Part shown: positions 27,308 to 37,121 of the stretch, one piece after another
Layout of the letters: each line of letters starts with the position of its first letter
How positions within the stretch are numbered: the stretch's first letter is position 1
Assembly: GCF_021272185.1 (NCBI RefSeq)
Contig: NZ_JAJSEC010000002.1
Location: 248,001 to 312,000 of the forward strand
DNA: 64,000 nt
Direction of reading: 5' to 3'
Source of the DNA: Roseivivax sp. GX 12232
GTDB lineage: Bacteria > Pseudomonadota > Alphaproteobacteria > Rhodobacterales > Rhodobacteraceae
The notes under the pieces: generated by a model
Databases searched by the model: none
Told to the model about the DNA's origin: nothing
The model's input: only the letters and a program-made list of their open reading frames with translations
Position numbers and translations under genes: made by a program

Positions 27308-27470
27308 AGGACAGGGCGCGGGGCCGGGTGATCCGGTGTGTCTGAGACAAGAGGTGCGCCTCGGCAGTCGGCGCGGCGTTTGTGAGGGCAAATCTCGGCC
27401 TTCGAGGAAACGGTCTCAGCAGGCCCCAGAAGCCTCCAAGCGTCGCCTCAAAAGCCCCAGCCTCCGCCCG

Positions 27471-28178
27471 TCACTCCGCCGCGCGGGCGGGCGGCTCGAC
27501 CTGCTGGGCGGGCGGCTGCGTCGGATCCTTGGAGTTCGGATAGACCAGCCCCGCCGAGATCACCAGCTTGGCCGCCTCCTCGAGCGTCATGTCGAGCTCG
27601 ATCACGTCCTCCTTGGGGAAGAACAGCAGGAATCCCGAGGTCGGGTTCGGCGTCGTCGGCACGAAGACCGACACCAGCCCGCCGCTTGTCACCGCTTTGT
27701 CGGCCACCTCGCCGCGGGTGTCGGTCGAGATGAAACCGATCGCCCAGATGCCCTTGCGCGGATATTCGATCAGGCAGGCCTTCTCGAAGCTGCGTTCGGA
27801 CTGCACGAAGACCGTCTCGGCGATCTGCTTCACGCCGGAATAGACCGAGCGCACGATCGGCATGCGCAGGACCAGGCTTTCGCCCCAGCGGATCAGCGAG
27901 CGGCCGATCAGCCCCTTGGCGACCCAGCCCACGAGGATCGTGAACAGCAACAGGAAGATGACCCCGATGCCGCGCAGGTTGATGCCGATGTATTCCTCGG
28001 GATTGAAGCGGGCCGGCACCAGCGGCAGCACGAAGGCGTCGATCCAGCCGATCACCGTCCAGATCAGCCAGATGGTCAGCCCGACCGGCGCGATGACCAC
28101 GATCCCGGTCAGGAAGGACGCGCGCAGCCGCGACAGAAGTCCCGGCTTCGGCGGTTTGGTGTCAAAAGGCTCGGTCAT
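27471..28178 (-). CDS. DUF502 family membrane protein
   Basis: 235 aa. Two transmembrane spans near the N-terminus (ASFLTGIVVIAPVGLTIWLI and GIGVIFLLLFTILVGWVAKG), then a soluble domain with the DUF502 pattern RMPIVRSVYSGVKQIAETV and FVPTTPNPTSGFLLFFPKEDV. The C-terminal ~20 residues are Pro/Gln/Glu-rich. Function is unknown. It follows psuG by 82 bp on the same strand and is convergent with the patatin gene, with 163 bp of sequence between them that shows no further gene. Confidence 0.9.
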   Translation of the reverse strand: MTEPFDTKPPKPGLLSRLRASFLTGIVVIAPVGLTIWLIWTVIGWIDAFVLPLVPARFNPEEYIGINLRGIGVIFLLLFTILVGWVAKGLIGRSLIRWGESLVLRMPIVRSVYSGVKQIAETVFVQSERSFEKACLIEYPRKGIWAIGFISTDTRGEVADKAVTSGGLVSVFVPTTPNPTSGFLLFFPKEDVIELDMTLEEAAKLVISAGLVYPNSKDPTQPPAQQVEPPARAAE

Positions 28179-28260
28179 GTTCCCAAATTACCCCTGTCCC
28201 CGGGACAGAGCTAAGACGCCGCCGCGCGAACTACAACGGCTTTCCGGCGCGGAAGGCCCC

Positions 28261-29175
28261 TCAGGGACGCTCTGCGACCAATTCCGCGGCAATCCGGGCC
28301 CCGAGGGCGGCGTTGTTGAGGACCAGCGCCACGTTCGCCTCGAGCGAGCGGCCCTCGGACAGCTCATAGATGCGCTGGAGGAGGTAGGGCGTGACCTCCT
28401 TGCCGGTGATGCCGTGATCGGCGGCGTCCTGCATGGCGCGACTGATCATCGGCGTCATCTCGGCGCGCGGGATCTCGGCCGTCTCGGGGATCGGGTTGGC
28501 CACGAGCTGCCCGCCATCAAGCGCCATCTCGCGGCGCATCCTATGGGCCCGGGCGATTACCCCGGGGCTGTCCATGCGCAAGGGCGCCCGCAGGCCCGCC
28601 GAGCGCGACCAGAAGGCCGGCAGCATGTCCTGCCCATAGGCCATGACCGGCACGCCGAGGGTTTCCAGCACCTCGAGCGTCTTCGGCAGGTCGAGGATCG
28701 CCTTGGCCCCGGCGGCCACCACGGTCACCGGCGAGCGCGCCAGCTCCTGCAGGTCGGCAGAGACGTCGAAGCTTTGCTCGGCGCCGCGGTGCACGCCGCC
28801 GATCCCGCCGGTGGCGAAGACCTCGATGCCCGCCATGCGCGCGGCGATCATGGTCGCGGCCACGGTGGTCGCCCCGGTGCGCCCCTCGGCCATGCAGACC
28901 GCCATGTCGGCGCGGCTGAGCTTGGCCACCCGTTCGGCATCGGCGAGCCACTCAAGCTGCGCGTCCTCGAGCCCGACGCAGAGCTTCCCTTCGAGGACCG
29001 CGATGGTCGCGGGCTCGGCGCCGTTCTCGCGCACGGTGGTCTCGATCCGGCGCGCCACCTCGAGGTTCTGCGGGCGCGGCAGCCCATGGGTGATGATCGT
29101 CGATTCCAGCGCCACCACCGGCTTTCCGGCCTCTAGCGCGGCGGCGACGGGGGCGGACAGATGCACAAGGCTCAT
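28261..29175 (-). CDS. psuG: Pseudouridine-5'-phosphate glycosidase
   Basis: Cleaves the C-glycosidic bond of pseudouridine 5'-phosphate to uracil and ribose 5-phosphate; Mn-dependent. 304 aa, the usual length. Motifs: VALESTIITHGLPRPQNLEVA, VGLEDAQLEWLA, GRTGATTVAATMIAA (with the conserved Thr/Ser and Ala run), FATGGIGGVHRGAEQSFDVS, VSAGAK-equivalent VAAGAKAILDLPKTLE, and ANPIPETAEIPRAEM. It overlaps the upstream kinase gene by 4 bp, giving the two-step psuK-psuG catabolic pair. Confidence 0.95.
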   Translation of the reverse strand: MSLVHLSAPVAAALEAGKPVVALESTIITHGLPRPQNLEVARRIETTVRENGAEPATIAVLEGKLCVGLEDAQLEWLADAERVAKLSRADMAVCMAEGRTGATTVAATMIAARMAGIEVFATGGIGGVHRGAEQSFDVSADLQELARSPVTVVAAGAKAILDLPKTLEVLETLGVPVMAYGQDMLPAFWSRSAGLRAPLRMDSPGVIARAHRMRREMALDGGQLVANPIPETAEIPRAEMTPMISRAMQDAADHGITGKEVTPYLLQRIYELSEGRSLEANVALVLNNAALGARIAAELVAERP

Positions 29176-30065
29176 GAGGGGGTGTCTCCGGATACATATT
29201 GCGCGGCGGCGTTCAGCGCCCGGCTCAGCGCGGCCTCGCGGTCCGCGCCGCCCGCTTCGGTCGCGATATGCGCCGCCATGAAGGTGTCGCCCGCGCCGGT
29301 CACCCGTGTGACCAGCACGCGCGGTGGCTCGCGGGTCAGGACCTGGTGGGCATCGGCATCGGCGGCCAGCGCCGAACCGTCGGTGACGAGCGCGCGTTCC
29401 GCGCCGCGCGCGATCAGCGCCCGCGCGGCCTCGGAGGCCTCGGCAAAGCGGGTCTGGCAGAGGATGCCCGCCTCTTCGAGGTTGACGTAAAGCGTGCCCC
29501 GGCCCGCGCGCAGGAAGGGCAGGAGCCGCTCGGCCTTGCCCGGCGAGGCCGGCGCGATGCGCAGGTCGGCCGCCGCCATCAGCGGGTCATGCGCGATCTC
29601 CTCGAGCAGCGTGCTGGTCAGGTTGCCGTCCAGCGCCACGGGCCCGGAGTAGGGCGCATTCCCATCCCCGAGCGGCCCCTCGCGCAGCGGGCGCAGGATC
29701 TTCGCCCCGGCTGCTTCCAGCGAATGGGCGTCGGCGATGGCGGCGATCAGCCCGTTGGCCCCCTCGACCGCCATGTAGCGGTCGGTCGGCAGGTCGTCGG
29801 AGCGGTAGAGATGCGCCGTCTCGAGGCCCAGCCCCGCGCATTGGCGCACCAGGTCCTCGCCCTCGGCGTCGCGGCCCACCGCGCTCAGAAGCGCGGGCCG
29901 CATGCCGAAGCGTACCAGCGTCATGGCGATGTTCAGCGCCACGCCGCCCGGCAGCCGGATGATCCGGCCCGGCACGTCCGAGCCCTTCTCCATATGCGAG
30001 GGCGACCGTCCGATCACGTCCCAGAGGACCGATCCGATGCACAGAATGTCGGGTGTCTGGCTCAT
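29172..30065 (-). CDS. psuK: PfkB-family carbohydrate kinase, probable pseudouridine kinase
   Basis: 297 aa. PfkB signature 1 region LPGGVALNIAMTLVRFGM near residue 40 and signature 2 VLVTRVTGAGDTFMAAHIA near residue 262 (GAGD anion hole and catalytic Asp). CIGSVLWDVIG opens the ribokinase fold. Context, coupled by a 4-bp overlap to psuG, supports phosphorylation of pseudouridine to its 5'-phosphate; from sequence alone it is a sugar or nucleoside kinase. It is divergent from the HupE-like gene. The long open frame that continues upstream to 31772 is a shadow of hupE and was excluded. Confidence 0.88.
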   Translation of the reverse strand: MSQTPDILCIGSVLWDVIGRSPSHMEKGSDVPGRIIRLPGGVALNIAMTLVRFGMRPALLSAVGRDAEGEDLVRQCAGLGLETAHLYRSDDLPTDRYMAVEGANGLIAAIADAHSLEAAGAKILRPLREGPLGDGNAPYSGPVALDGNLTSTLLEEIAHDPLMAAADLRIAPASPGKAERLLPFLRAGRGTLYVNLEEAGILCQTRFAEASEAARALIARGAERALVTDGSALAADADAHQVLTREPPRVLVTRVTGAGDTFMAAHIATEAGGADREAALSRALNAAAQYVSGDTPS

Positions 30066-30144
30066 ACCCGGGTTTTGGCCAAAGCCGCGCCGCGCCGCAA
30101 GCGCGATTCCGGGCAATTCCGGCGGGCCCCTGCCGCCTGCGCTA

Positions 30145-30173
30145 TTGACAATGCAGCCCCAGCCCCAAGTCTT
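30145..30173 (+). promoter_or_regulatory. Candidate promoter of the HupE/UreJ-like gene
   Basis: A perfect -35 box TTGACA (30145-30150) with a weak AGTCTT (30168-30173) after a 17-bp spacer. It is 37 bp ahead of the ATG at 30210. The -10 box is poor, so this is tentative. Confidence 0.4.
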
Positions 30174-30209
30174 GGCGCAGGCAATTTTTTTTGAACAGGT
30201 TCTTGCGTC

Positions 30210-31511
30210 ATGCTTCGGTGTCTCAGCCTTCTCTTCTTCCTTCTGACAGCGGGGCTCGCCGGAGCCCATGAGGTGCGCCCGGCGGTGGGCGATCTGACCA
30301 CCACCCCCGAGGGCCTGAGCCTCGAGGTGACGCTGAACGCCGAGGCCATCCTGGCGGGCGCCGACCTCGAAGGGGTGGCCGATACCGACACCCTGGACGA
30401 GACCGACCGGATCGACGCGCTGCGGGCGCTGGAGCCACAGGCGCTGACCGAGGAGATCGAGGCCCGCGCGGCTGAGATCGCGGATCGGATCGAGATCACC
30501 GCCGGCGGCGAGGCGGTGGCGCTGGAGCTCACGGAAATCGCCCCGGGCCCGGTCGGCAACACCGAGCTGCCGCGCGACACGGCGCTGAGCTTCTCCGCGC
30601 CGCTGCCGGAGGGTGCCCAGAGCCTGACCGTCACCTGGCCCGCCGACTGGGGCATGCTGGTCCTGCGCCAGCAGGGCGTCGAGGCGCCTTTCACTGGCTA
30701 CCTCGAAGGCGGCACACCCTCCGAGCCCATCGCGCTCGCGGGCGGCGGCGCACAAAGCGGGCTCGGCGCCTTCCTGAGCTACATTCCCGTGGGCTTCGAA
30801 CACATCCTGCCCATGGGCCTCGACCATATCCTCTTTGTCCTGGGCCTCTTCTTCCTGACGCCGAAATTCGGCCCGCTGCTCTGGCAGGTCTCGGCCTTCA
30901 CCCTGGCCCATACGGTGACGCTGGCGCTTGGCGCGCTCGGCATCGTCAATGTGCCCGGCAGCATCGTCGAGCCGATCATCGCGGCCTCGATCGTCTTCGT
31001 CGCCTTCGAGAACATCTTCTCGCGCGGGTTCTCGCGCTGGCGACCGCTGGTGGTCTTCATCTTCGGGCTGTTGCACGGGCTGGGCTTCGCCAGCGTCCTG
31101 GGCGAGTTCGGCCTGCCGCCAGGCCAGTTCATCCCGGCGCTCCTGGGCTTCAACATCGGCGTGGAGCTGGGCCAGCTCACGGTGATCGCCGTGGCCTTCC
31201 TGGTGGTCTGGGTGGCGCTGCGCGTCGATGCGCTGGATTTCAACGACCGCACCGGGCAGGTCTTCTACGGGGTGCTGGCGCTGGTCTTCGTGGCGCTGAG
31301 CGTGCTTCTGAACAACACCGAGGTGCTGGCCGCCTTCGAGGTCTCCGCGCCGCTCTTCCTGGTGCCGCTGGCGGCGCTGTCGCTCCTGTGCCTCCTGGCG
31401 GCGACCAATGTCGACAAGCTGAACGCCTACCAGACCTTCGTGGCGGTGCCGGCCTCCGCCGCCATCGGCCTCGTCGGGGCCTATTGGTTCGTCGAGCGGG
31501 TGTTCCTGTAA
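30210..31511 (+). CDS. HupE/UreJ-family membrane protein
   Basis: 433-aa envelope protein. Signal peptide MLRCLSLLFFLLTAGLAGA precedes HEVRP, an N-terminal His of the mature protein as in this family. A ~170-residue periplasmic beta-rich domain follows, then a C-terminal membrane domain with about seven helices containing GFEHILPMGLDHILFVLGLF, TLAHTVTLAL and FGLLHGLGFASVL. These conserved His residues resemble the metal-site pattern of HupE/UreJ transporters. No hydrogenase or urease genes are near, so nickel specificity is not supported. Function is unknown; it could be a metal permease or assembly factor. Confidence 0.82.
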   Translation: MLRCLSLLFFLLTAGLAGAHEVRPAVGDLTTTPEGLSLEVTLNAEAILAGADLEGVADTDTLDETDRIDALRALEPQALTEEIEARAAEIADRIEITAGGEAVALELTEIAPGPVGNTELPRDTALSFSAPLPEGAQSLTVTWPADWGMLVLRQQGVEAPFTGYLEGGTPSEPIALAGGGAQSGLGAFLSYIPVGFEHILPMGLDHILFVLGLFFLTPKFGPLLWQVSAFTLAHTVTLALGALGIVNVPGSIVEPIIAASIVFVAFENIFSRGFSRWRPLVVFIFGLLHGLGFASVLGEFGLPPGQFIPALLGFNIGVELGQLTVIAVAFLVVWVALRVDALDFNDRTGQVFYGVLALVFVALSVLLNNTEVLAAFEVSAPLFLVPLAALSLLCLLAATNVDKLNAYQTFVAVPASAAIGLVGAYWFVERVFL

Positions 31512-31598
31512 GAGGCTTGAGGGCAGGGGGCCCGGGTGGCCCCTTGCGCCCCTTCCGGCAGCCTGCCGCCTTGAGCGGCGAAAACCACCCCCGGCCCC

Positions 31599-31627
31599 TT
31601 GCCAAGCCGTGCCGGGCGGTGTAAGCG
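31599..31627 (+). promoter_or_regulatory. Candidate rpsB promoter
   Basis: TTGCCA (31599-31604), a 17-bp spacer, then TAAGCG (31622-31627), about 120 bp ahead of the rpsB ATG. The 5' leader left by this start would be long enough for S2 autoregulation as known in other proteobacteria, although no leader structure was resolved. Confidence 0.4.
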
Positions 31628-31749
31628 CGCATCCATTCAATCCCGCAGGCGGGGTCGGGCCTTTGGGGGAGACATCCCCAGGTGTCCACCGGTTGGCGCA
31701 CTCCGCGCCCTCTTGCCCCGCCAAGGCGTAAACCGGAAAGGAAAACGGC

Positions 31750-32520
<771 letters not shown>

Positions 32521-32628
32521 TCCCTGCACGGCGCCGTCACGGCGCTGTCACGGACCGATTGCATTGACCGGGCGGCACACCCCAGGGGGAGCCGCCCGGA
32601 AACTGATCCGAGATTGAGGAGAGCCGAC

Positions 32629-33507
32629 ATGGCGATCACTGCTGCACAGGTGAAAGAACTGCGCGAAATGACCGGCGCAGGCATGATGGATGCCAAGAAG
32701 GCGCTGACCGAGGCCGATGGCGACATGGACACCGCCGTTGACTGGCTGCGCACCAAGGGCCTGGCCAAGGCCGCGAAGAAGTCGGGCCGCACCGCGGCCG
32801 AGGGCCTCGTCGCCGTGGCCGTCGAGGGTGGCACCGGCGTCGCCGTCGAGATCAACGCCGAAACCGACTTCGTCGCCAAGAACGGCGAGTTCCAGTCGAT
32901 GGTGGCCGACATCTCCAAGGCCGCCCTGAACCAGGACAGCGTCGAGGCGCTGGCCGAGGCCGAGGTCGGCGGCAAGAAGGTCTCCGAGGTCATCACCGAC
33001 AAGATCGCCAAGATCGGCGAGAACATGACCCTGCGCCGGATGCAGAAGATCGAGGGCGGCGCCGTCGCCTCCTACATCCACAACGCCGCGACCGAGGGCA
33101 TGGGCAACATCGGCGTGCTGGTCGCCACGACCGGCGGTGACGAGGCCTTCGGCCGCCAGGTGGCGATGCATATCGCCGCGGCGAACCCCGCCTCGCTCTC
33201 CGAGGCCGATCTGGACCCCGCCATCGTCGAGAAGGAGCGCCAGATCCAGATCGACATCGCGCGCGAATCCGGCAAGCCCGAGCAGGTCATCGAGAAGATG
33301 ATCGAGGGCCGCATGAAGAAGTTCCTCGCCGAGGTCACGCTGCTCGGCCAGGCCTTTGTCATCGACCCCGACAAGACCGTCGGCGAAGCGGCCAAGGACG
33401 CCGGCGCCGAGATCACCGGCTTCATCCGGATGCAGGTCGGCGAAGGCATCGAGAAGAAGGAAGAGGACTTCGCAGCCGAGGTCGCGAAAGCGGCCCAGGG
33501 CGGCTAA
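32629..33507 (+). CDS. tsf: Translation elongation factor Ts
   Basis: Guanine nucleotide exchange factor for EF-Tu, 292 aa. N-terminal UBA-like domain [19 protein letters not shown] and [20 protein letters not shown], then [13 protein letters not shown] (EF-Tu-contacting motif) and [16 protein letters not shown]. The ATG at 32629 has AGGAGAG with suitable spacing; a TTG five codons earlier is excluded because it overlaps that site. It ends just ahead of a strong terminator. Confidence 0.99.
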   Translation: MAITAAQVKELREMTGAGMMDAKKALTEADGDMDTAVDWLRTKGLAKAAKKSGRTAAEGLVAVAVEGGTGVAVEINAETDFVAKNGEFQSMVADISKAALNQDSVEALAEAEVGGKKVSEVITDKIAKIGENMTLRRMQKIEGGAVASYIHNAATEGMGNIGVLVATTGGDEAFGRQVAMHIAAANPASLSEADLDPAIVEKERQIQIDIARESGKPEQVIEKMIEGRMKKFLAEVTLLGQAFVIDPDKTVGEAAKDAGAEITGFIRMQVGEGIEKKEEDFAAEVAKAAQGG

Positions 33508-33543
33508 GTCCGCGCCACCCGCGAGGGTTGTGAGATGAAGAAA

Positions 33544-33571
33544 GGCCGCCGGGGATGCCCGGCGGCCTTTT
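33544..33571 (+). terminator. Intrinsic terminator of rpsB-tsf
   Basis: A perfect 10-bp stem GGCCGCCGGG / CCCGGCGGCC with a GATG tetraloop is followed by TTTT, 36 bp past the tsf stop. It is preceded by AAA, so weak activity in the other direction is possible. Confidence 0.92.
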
Positions 33572-33854
33572 CGCGTGTCGTGGTCAACGATCGCGCCCAA
33601 CCCTTTGGTTGAACAAGTGGTTTCCCCGACCGGCCCAAGACATTGGGGATGAGAGTAAGGCCGGTCGGGCCCCGCGCATGCCCGGAAATTCGAGCCTGCG
33701 ACGGGAAAGCTTTCGCCTCTAGAAGCATCGTAGAGCCCTGAAATTACAGGGGTATTTACGCACCTCCTGTCCCTGGCCAAAGGGCCATCACTCACGGGAC
33801 ACGTATAAGTTGCCAGATTAACCGCGATTCCCGATAGTCTGGAATTCCTGACCT
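33572..33854. other. Structured intergenic region between tsf and the LuxR-type gene
   Basis: 283 bp between the tsf terminator and the minus-strand luxR-type stop. There is no supported coding gene. It holds an 11-bp inverted repeat CCCGACCGGCC (33625-33635) / GGCCGGTCGGG (33659-33669) with a 23-nt loop, a CCCTG-AAATTA-CAGGG stem (33736-33751) and CCAGA/TCTGG arms near the right end. None has a U tract in a position that makes a standard terminator. A small RNA is possible but not demonstrated. Confidence 0.4.
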
Positions 33855-34658
33855 TTAGGTCTGGTGCGCGTCCAGATCGACGACAAACATCTGATTCTGA
33901 AAGGCGGCCTTGAGAACCGCCTGGGCCGTGGTCTCCACGTTCAGCGCCGCGCGGGCGAGCCGCAGGTGCTTTTCCACCGTCGCCGAGGTCAGCCCCATGA
34001 TGGTCGCGATATCGGCCGTGGTCTTGCCGTCGCCGACCCATTCCAGCGCCTCGCGCTGGCGCGGCGTCAGCATCTGGTTGGGCGGCGTGTAGGGCAGGGT
34101 GAGCACCTTGAGATGCAGGATGTTGTTGAACAGCTGGATCTCGTCGCCATGGGCCTCCCAGACCGCGTCGACCTCGGCCTGGCTCATGCCGTCGCGCGCC
34201 ATGAGCGCGATCGCGCCCTTGGAGCGGCGCGAGACCGAGCGGAAGGAAATCGAATAGCCCGCGGTCAGACCATGCGTGCGGTTGAACTCGATGATCTTGC
34301 GCTCGGTGTCGCTGAGCACGCCGGCATCGCTCATCTGTTGCAGCACGCTCCAGGAACAGGCGCCTTCGTTGTGCAGCGCCCAGCGGGCCATGGGCGCTTC
34401 GCGATACATGCCTTCGCCGATGAAGCGCTCGGTATAGGCCGGGTCGAGATTGGTCAGCACCAGGAAGTCGTCGGGATCGCCGAAGCTGTAGCCGGACCAG
34501 AAGCGCGTGAAGCCGTAGAGCAGCCGGTCGAAGCCATAAAGCGCCATGGCCTCGAGATGCGCGGTCCAGACTTCCTCGATCCGGTCGCAATGGGTCAGGC
34601 GCAGAAGGCGCGTCTCCAGCGAGTCCGCTGGCTGCTCCACGGTCGGTTTCGAAGTCAT
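33855..34658 (-). CDS. LuxR-family regulator with autoinducer-binding-like domain
   Basis: 267 aa. The N-terminal ~170 residues match the autoinducer-binding fold (RIEEVWTAHLEAMALYGFDR, DPAYTERFIGEGMYREAPMARWAL); the C-terminal GerE helix-turn-helix is LTPRQREALEWVGDGKTTAD followed by MGLTSATVEKHLRLARAALN. No luxI synthase is in the window, so it may be a LuxR solo. In the usual D-P ligand motif of AHL receptors the corresponding stretch reads EAP, so the conserved Asp appears absent, which casts doubt on canonical AHL binding. A GGGGAGACAGG site precedes the ATG. Confidence 0.88.
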   Translation of the reverse strand: MTSKPTVEQPADSLETRLLRLTHCDRIEEVWTAHLEAMALYGFDRLLYGFTRFWSGYSFGDPDDFLVLTNLDPAYTERFIGEGMYREAPMARWALHNEGACSWSVLQQMSDAGVLSDTERKIIEFNRTHGLTAGYSISFRSVSRRSKGAIALMARDGMSQAEVDAVWEAHGDEIQLFNNILHLKVLTLPYTPPNQMLTPRQREALEWVGDGKTTADIATIMGLTSATVEKHLRLARAALNVETTAQAVLKAAFQNQMFVVDLDAHQT

Positions 34659-34814
34659 CCTGTCTCCCCAAGGCTCGGCCCCAGAGTTGTAGCGAAGGGC
34701 GGAAAAAGGAGTCCAGTTATTCCGCCATATGCGGGCCGCTCAGGGTGACGCCGGGGGAGTTCCGTTGCACAGTCGCAAGAAATTCAGGCCATTATCGGAG
34801 GTTCTGGATTCTGT

Positions 34815-34844
34815 ATTTAACATAATACTGATTATACGAATCAA
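34815..34844 (-). promoter_or_regulatory. AT-rich promoter region of the LuxR-type gene
   Basis: On the minus strand TTGATT (34844-34839), an 18-bp spacer and TTAAAT (34820-34815) can be read. A perfect TATAAT also lies inside the spacer (34836-34831) without a good -35. The ~50 bp around it is markedly AT-rich against its surroundings. It lies ~160 bp upstream of the ATG. Confidence 0.4.
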
Positions 34845-34945
34845 GCCAGGGTGGAAACGGACCCCCGTGTCGCGCCGCCGCGAAGGCCCCCTGTCGGGTC
34901 GCGGCGGCGGATTTCGTGCGCGTGGACCTGCGCGTCTGCCGAAGG

Positions 34946-37102
34946 TCAGCCCAGAAGCGCCCGCGCGGCTTCGACGATGCCCTCGCGCGACGGCAGCGTC
35001 GCGGCATAGGCCGGCCCGGTGGCGATGAAGCAATCCTCGGCCGTCACCCGCGCCCGCGGCAGCGCGCTCTGTTCAGAGAGCAAGGTCATCAGCGCCTCGG
35101 ACTGAGAGCCCGTCCGGCGGCATTCGTCGACCACCAGCACCGCGCCGCAGCCCTCGATCTCGCGCAGGATCGCTTCCTCGTTCAGCGGCGCCAGCCAGCG
35201 CAGGTCCACCACGCGCGCCGAGACGCCGGAAGCCTCCAGATCGTGGCGCGCCTGTTCGGACAGATACGTGCCGTTGCCATAGGTCACGATGGCAAGGTCC
35301 GTGCCGTCCCCCAGCCGCCGCGGCTCGGACAGCGGCGCGGTCTCGCCGGCCTCCGGGTAGTCCCGCATCCAGAGGCCGTCGCCATCCTCCAGAAGATCGC
35401 GCATGGGATAAAGCGCGATGGGCTCGACCATGACCACCACGCGGGCCTCCTCGCGCGCCAGGCGCACTGCCTCGCGATACATGCGCACCGCGTCGGCGCC
35501 GTCCGAGGGACAGCCGATCACGATGCCCGGCACGTCGCGCAGCACCGCCAGCGAGTTGTCGTTGTGGAAATGCCCGCCGAAGCCCTTCTGGTAGCCCAGC
35601 CCCGCGATGCGCAGCACCATGGGGTTGGCGTATTGGCCCTTGGAGAAGAACGGCAGCGTCGCCGCCTCGCCGCGGATCTGGTCCTCGGCGTTGTGCAGGT
35701 AAGCCAGGAACTGGATCTCCGGGATCGGCAGATAGCCCTGCTGGCCGAGCCCGATGGCCAGCCCCAGGATCGACTGTTCGTCGAGAAGCGTGTCCATGAC
35801 CCGCATCGCGCCGAAGCGCGCCTGAAGGCCCCGGGTGATGCCGTAGACGCCGCCCTTCTTGCCGACATCCTCGCCGGCCATGACGATCTCGGGGTGCTCC
35901 AGCATCAGGTCCGAAAGACCGAGGTTGATGAGCTTGTTCATCGGCTGCCGCTCGCCGAGCGCGCGCATGTCGGCGGGCCCGAAAGCGGCCTTGCGGTCCT
36001 CGGGCGTCGGCGTGTTGGACTTCGGCAGTGTGCGCTTCGGCGGCAGCAAGGCGGCTTTCACATCGGCCGCCGAGGTGAGCCGCGGCCGCGTCGCGGCGCT
36101 TTCAGCGGCGCTGAAGCATTGGCCTTCAACGTCCTCGTAAGACTGAACAATATCTCTTTCTTCAAGTCCTGCGTGAAGCAGCCGCCGCGCGGTGAAGAGC
36201 AAGGGATCGCGGGCCTCTTCGGCGAGGATCTCGGCCTCGGGGCGATAGGCTTTCTCGACATCCGCCCCGGCGTGCCCATAGAGCCGCACGCAGGTCAGAT
36301 GCAGGAGCCCCGGCCGCCGGCCGCGCCGGATCTCGCCCGCCATGCGCTGCGCCGCTTCATAGGCCGCGACCACGTCGCAGCCGTCGGCCTGGGCGTAGCT
36401 CAGCCCCGGACGGCCGCGCAGCACCGCCTCGACCCAGCCTTCGGGCGATTTCACCGAGATGCCGATGCCATTGTCCTCGCAGACGAACATCAGCGGCAGC
36501 GGCGCGCCCTGCCAGGCGGTCCATCCGGCGGTGTTGAGCGCGCCGAGCGCGGTCGAATGGTTCATCGAGGCATCGCCGAAAGAGCAGAAGGCCAGCCGGT
36601 TCTCCGCGCGTCCCTGCCGCTTGTTCAGCCCCAGCGCGAAGGCACTGCCCACCGCCTTCGGCAGGTGGCTCGCGATGGTCGAGGTCTGTGGCGGGATGTT
36701 CAGCGCGCGCGAGCCCAGCACCTTGTGCCGCCCGCCGGAGATCGGATCCTCGGAGGAGGCCGCGAAGGAGAGCGCGAAATCCATGATCGGATCATGACCC
36801 GCCTGCAGCGCCCGGGCCGCCTGGAAGGCGCCGTCGCGGTAATGCAGGAAGGCCGGGTCCTCGACCGACAGCGCCAGGGCCACGCCGGCCATGCCCTCGT
36901 GCCCCGAGGAGCCGATGGTGTAGAACCCCTGCCCCCGCGATTGCAGCCAGCGCCCGGCGCGGTCCATGTGACGCGAGATGAGCTGGGCGCGCCAGAGCGT
37001 CAGCAGCGTGTCGCGGTCGATCTGCGCCTCGGGCAGATCCGGCAGCCCGCCCGATCGCACCCGCTCCAGAAATCCCTCGTGCACCCGCGTCGCTGCATCC
37101 AT
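34946..37102 (-). CDS. 2-oxoacid dehydrogenase E1 component, alpha and beta subunits fused
   Basis: 718-aa thiamine-diphosphate enzyme. The alpha part (about 1-330) has LISRHMDRAGRWLQSRGQGF, the ThDP/Mg motif GDASMNHSTALGALNTAGW and CEDNGIGISV. The beta part (about 375-718) has LSDLMLEHPEIVMAGEDVGKKGGVYG, DTLLDEQSILGLAIGLG and EIQFLAYLHNAEDQ. Separate subunits are the rule in pyruvate and branched-chain dehydrogenases, so this is a fusion. Met at 37102 was chosen because AAGGAG lies 9 nt upstream; the ATG six codons earlier has none. No E2 or E3 gene is nearby. Oxidative decarboxylation of a branched-chain or similar 2-oxoacid is expected; position next to glutaryl-CoA dehydrogenase makes 2-oxoadipate a speculative alternative. 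Confidence 0.88.
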   Translation of the reverse strand: MDAATRVHEGFLERVRSGGLPDLPEAQIDRDTLLTLWRAQLISRHMDRAGRWLQSRGQGFYTIGSSGHEGMAGVALALSVEDPAFLHYRDGAFQAARALQAGHDPIMDFALSFAASSEDPISGGRHKVLGSRALNIPPQTSTIASHLPKAVGSAFALGLNKRQGRAENRLAFCSFGDASMNHSTALGALNTAGWTAWQGAPLPLMFVCEDNGIGISVKSPEGWVEAVLRGRPGLSYAQADGCDVVAAYEAAQRMAGEIRRGRRPGLLHLTCVRLYGHAGADVEKAYRPEAEILAEEARDPLLFTARRLLHAGLEERDIVQSYEDVEGQCFSAAESAATRPRLTSAADVKAALLPPKRTLPKSNTPTPEDRKAAFGPADMRALGERQPMNKLINLGLSDLMLEHPEIVMAGEDVGKKGGVYGITRGLQARFGAMRVMDTLLDEQSILGLAIGLGQQGYLPIPEIQFLAYLHNAEDQIRGEAATLPFFSKGQYANPMVLRIAGLGYQKGFGGHFHNDNSLAVLRDVPGIVIGCPSDGADAVRMYREAVRLAREEARVVVMVEPIALYPMRDLLEDGDGLWMRDYPEAGETAPLSEPRRLGDGTDLAIVTYGNGTYLSEQARHDLEASGVSARVVDLRWLAPLNEEAILREIEGCGAVLVVDECRRTGSQSEALMTLLSEQSALPRARVTAEDCFIATGPAYAATLPSREGIVEAARALLG

Positions 37103-37121
37103 GCCTTTGATCTCCTTCATG

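Noticed and set aside
30210-31511. Nickel transporter for hydrogenase or urease
   Set aside because: HupE/UreJ similarity is real, but no hydrogenase or urease genes are nearby, so the substrate was left open.
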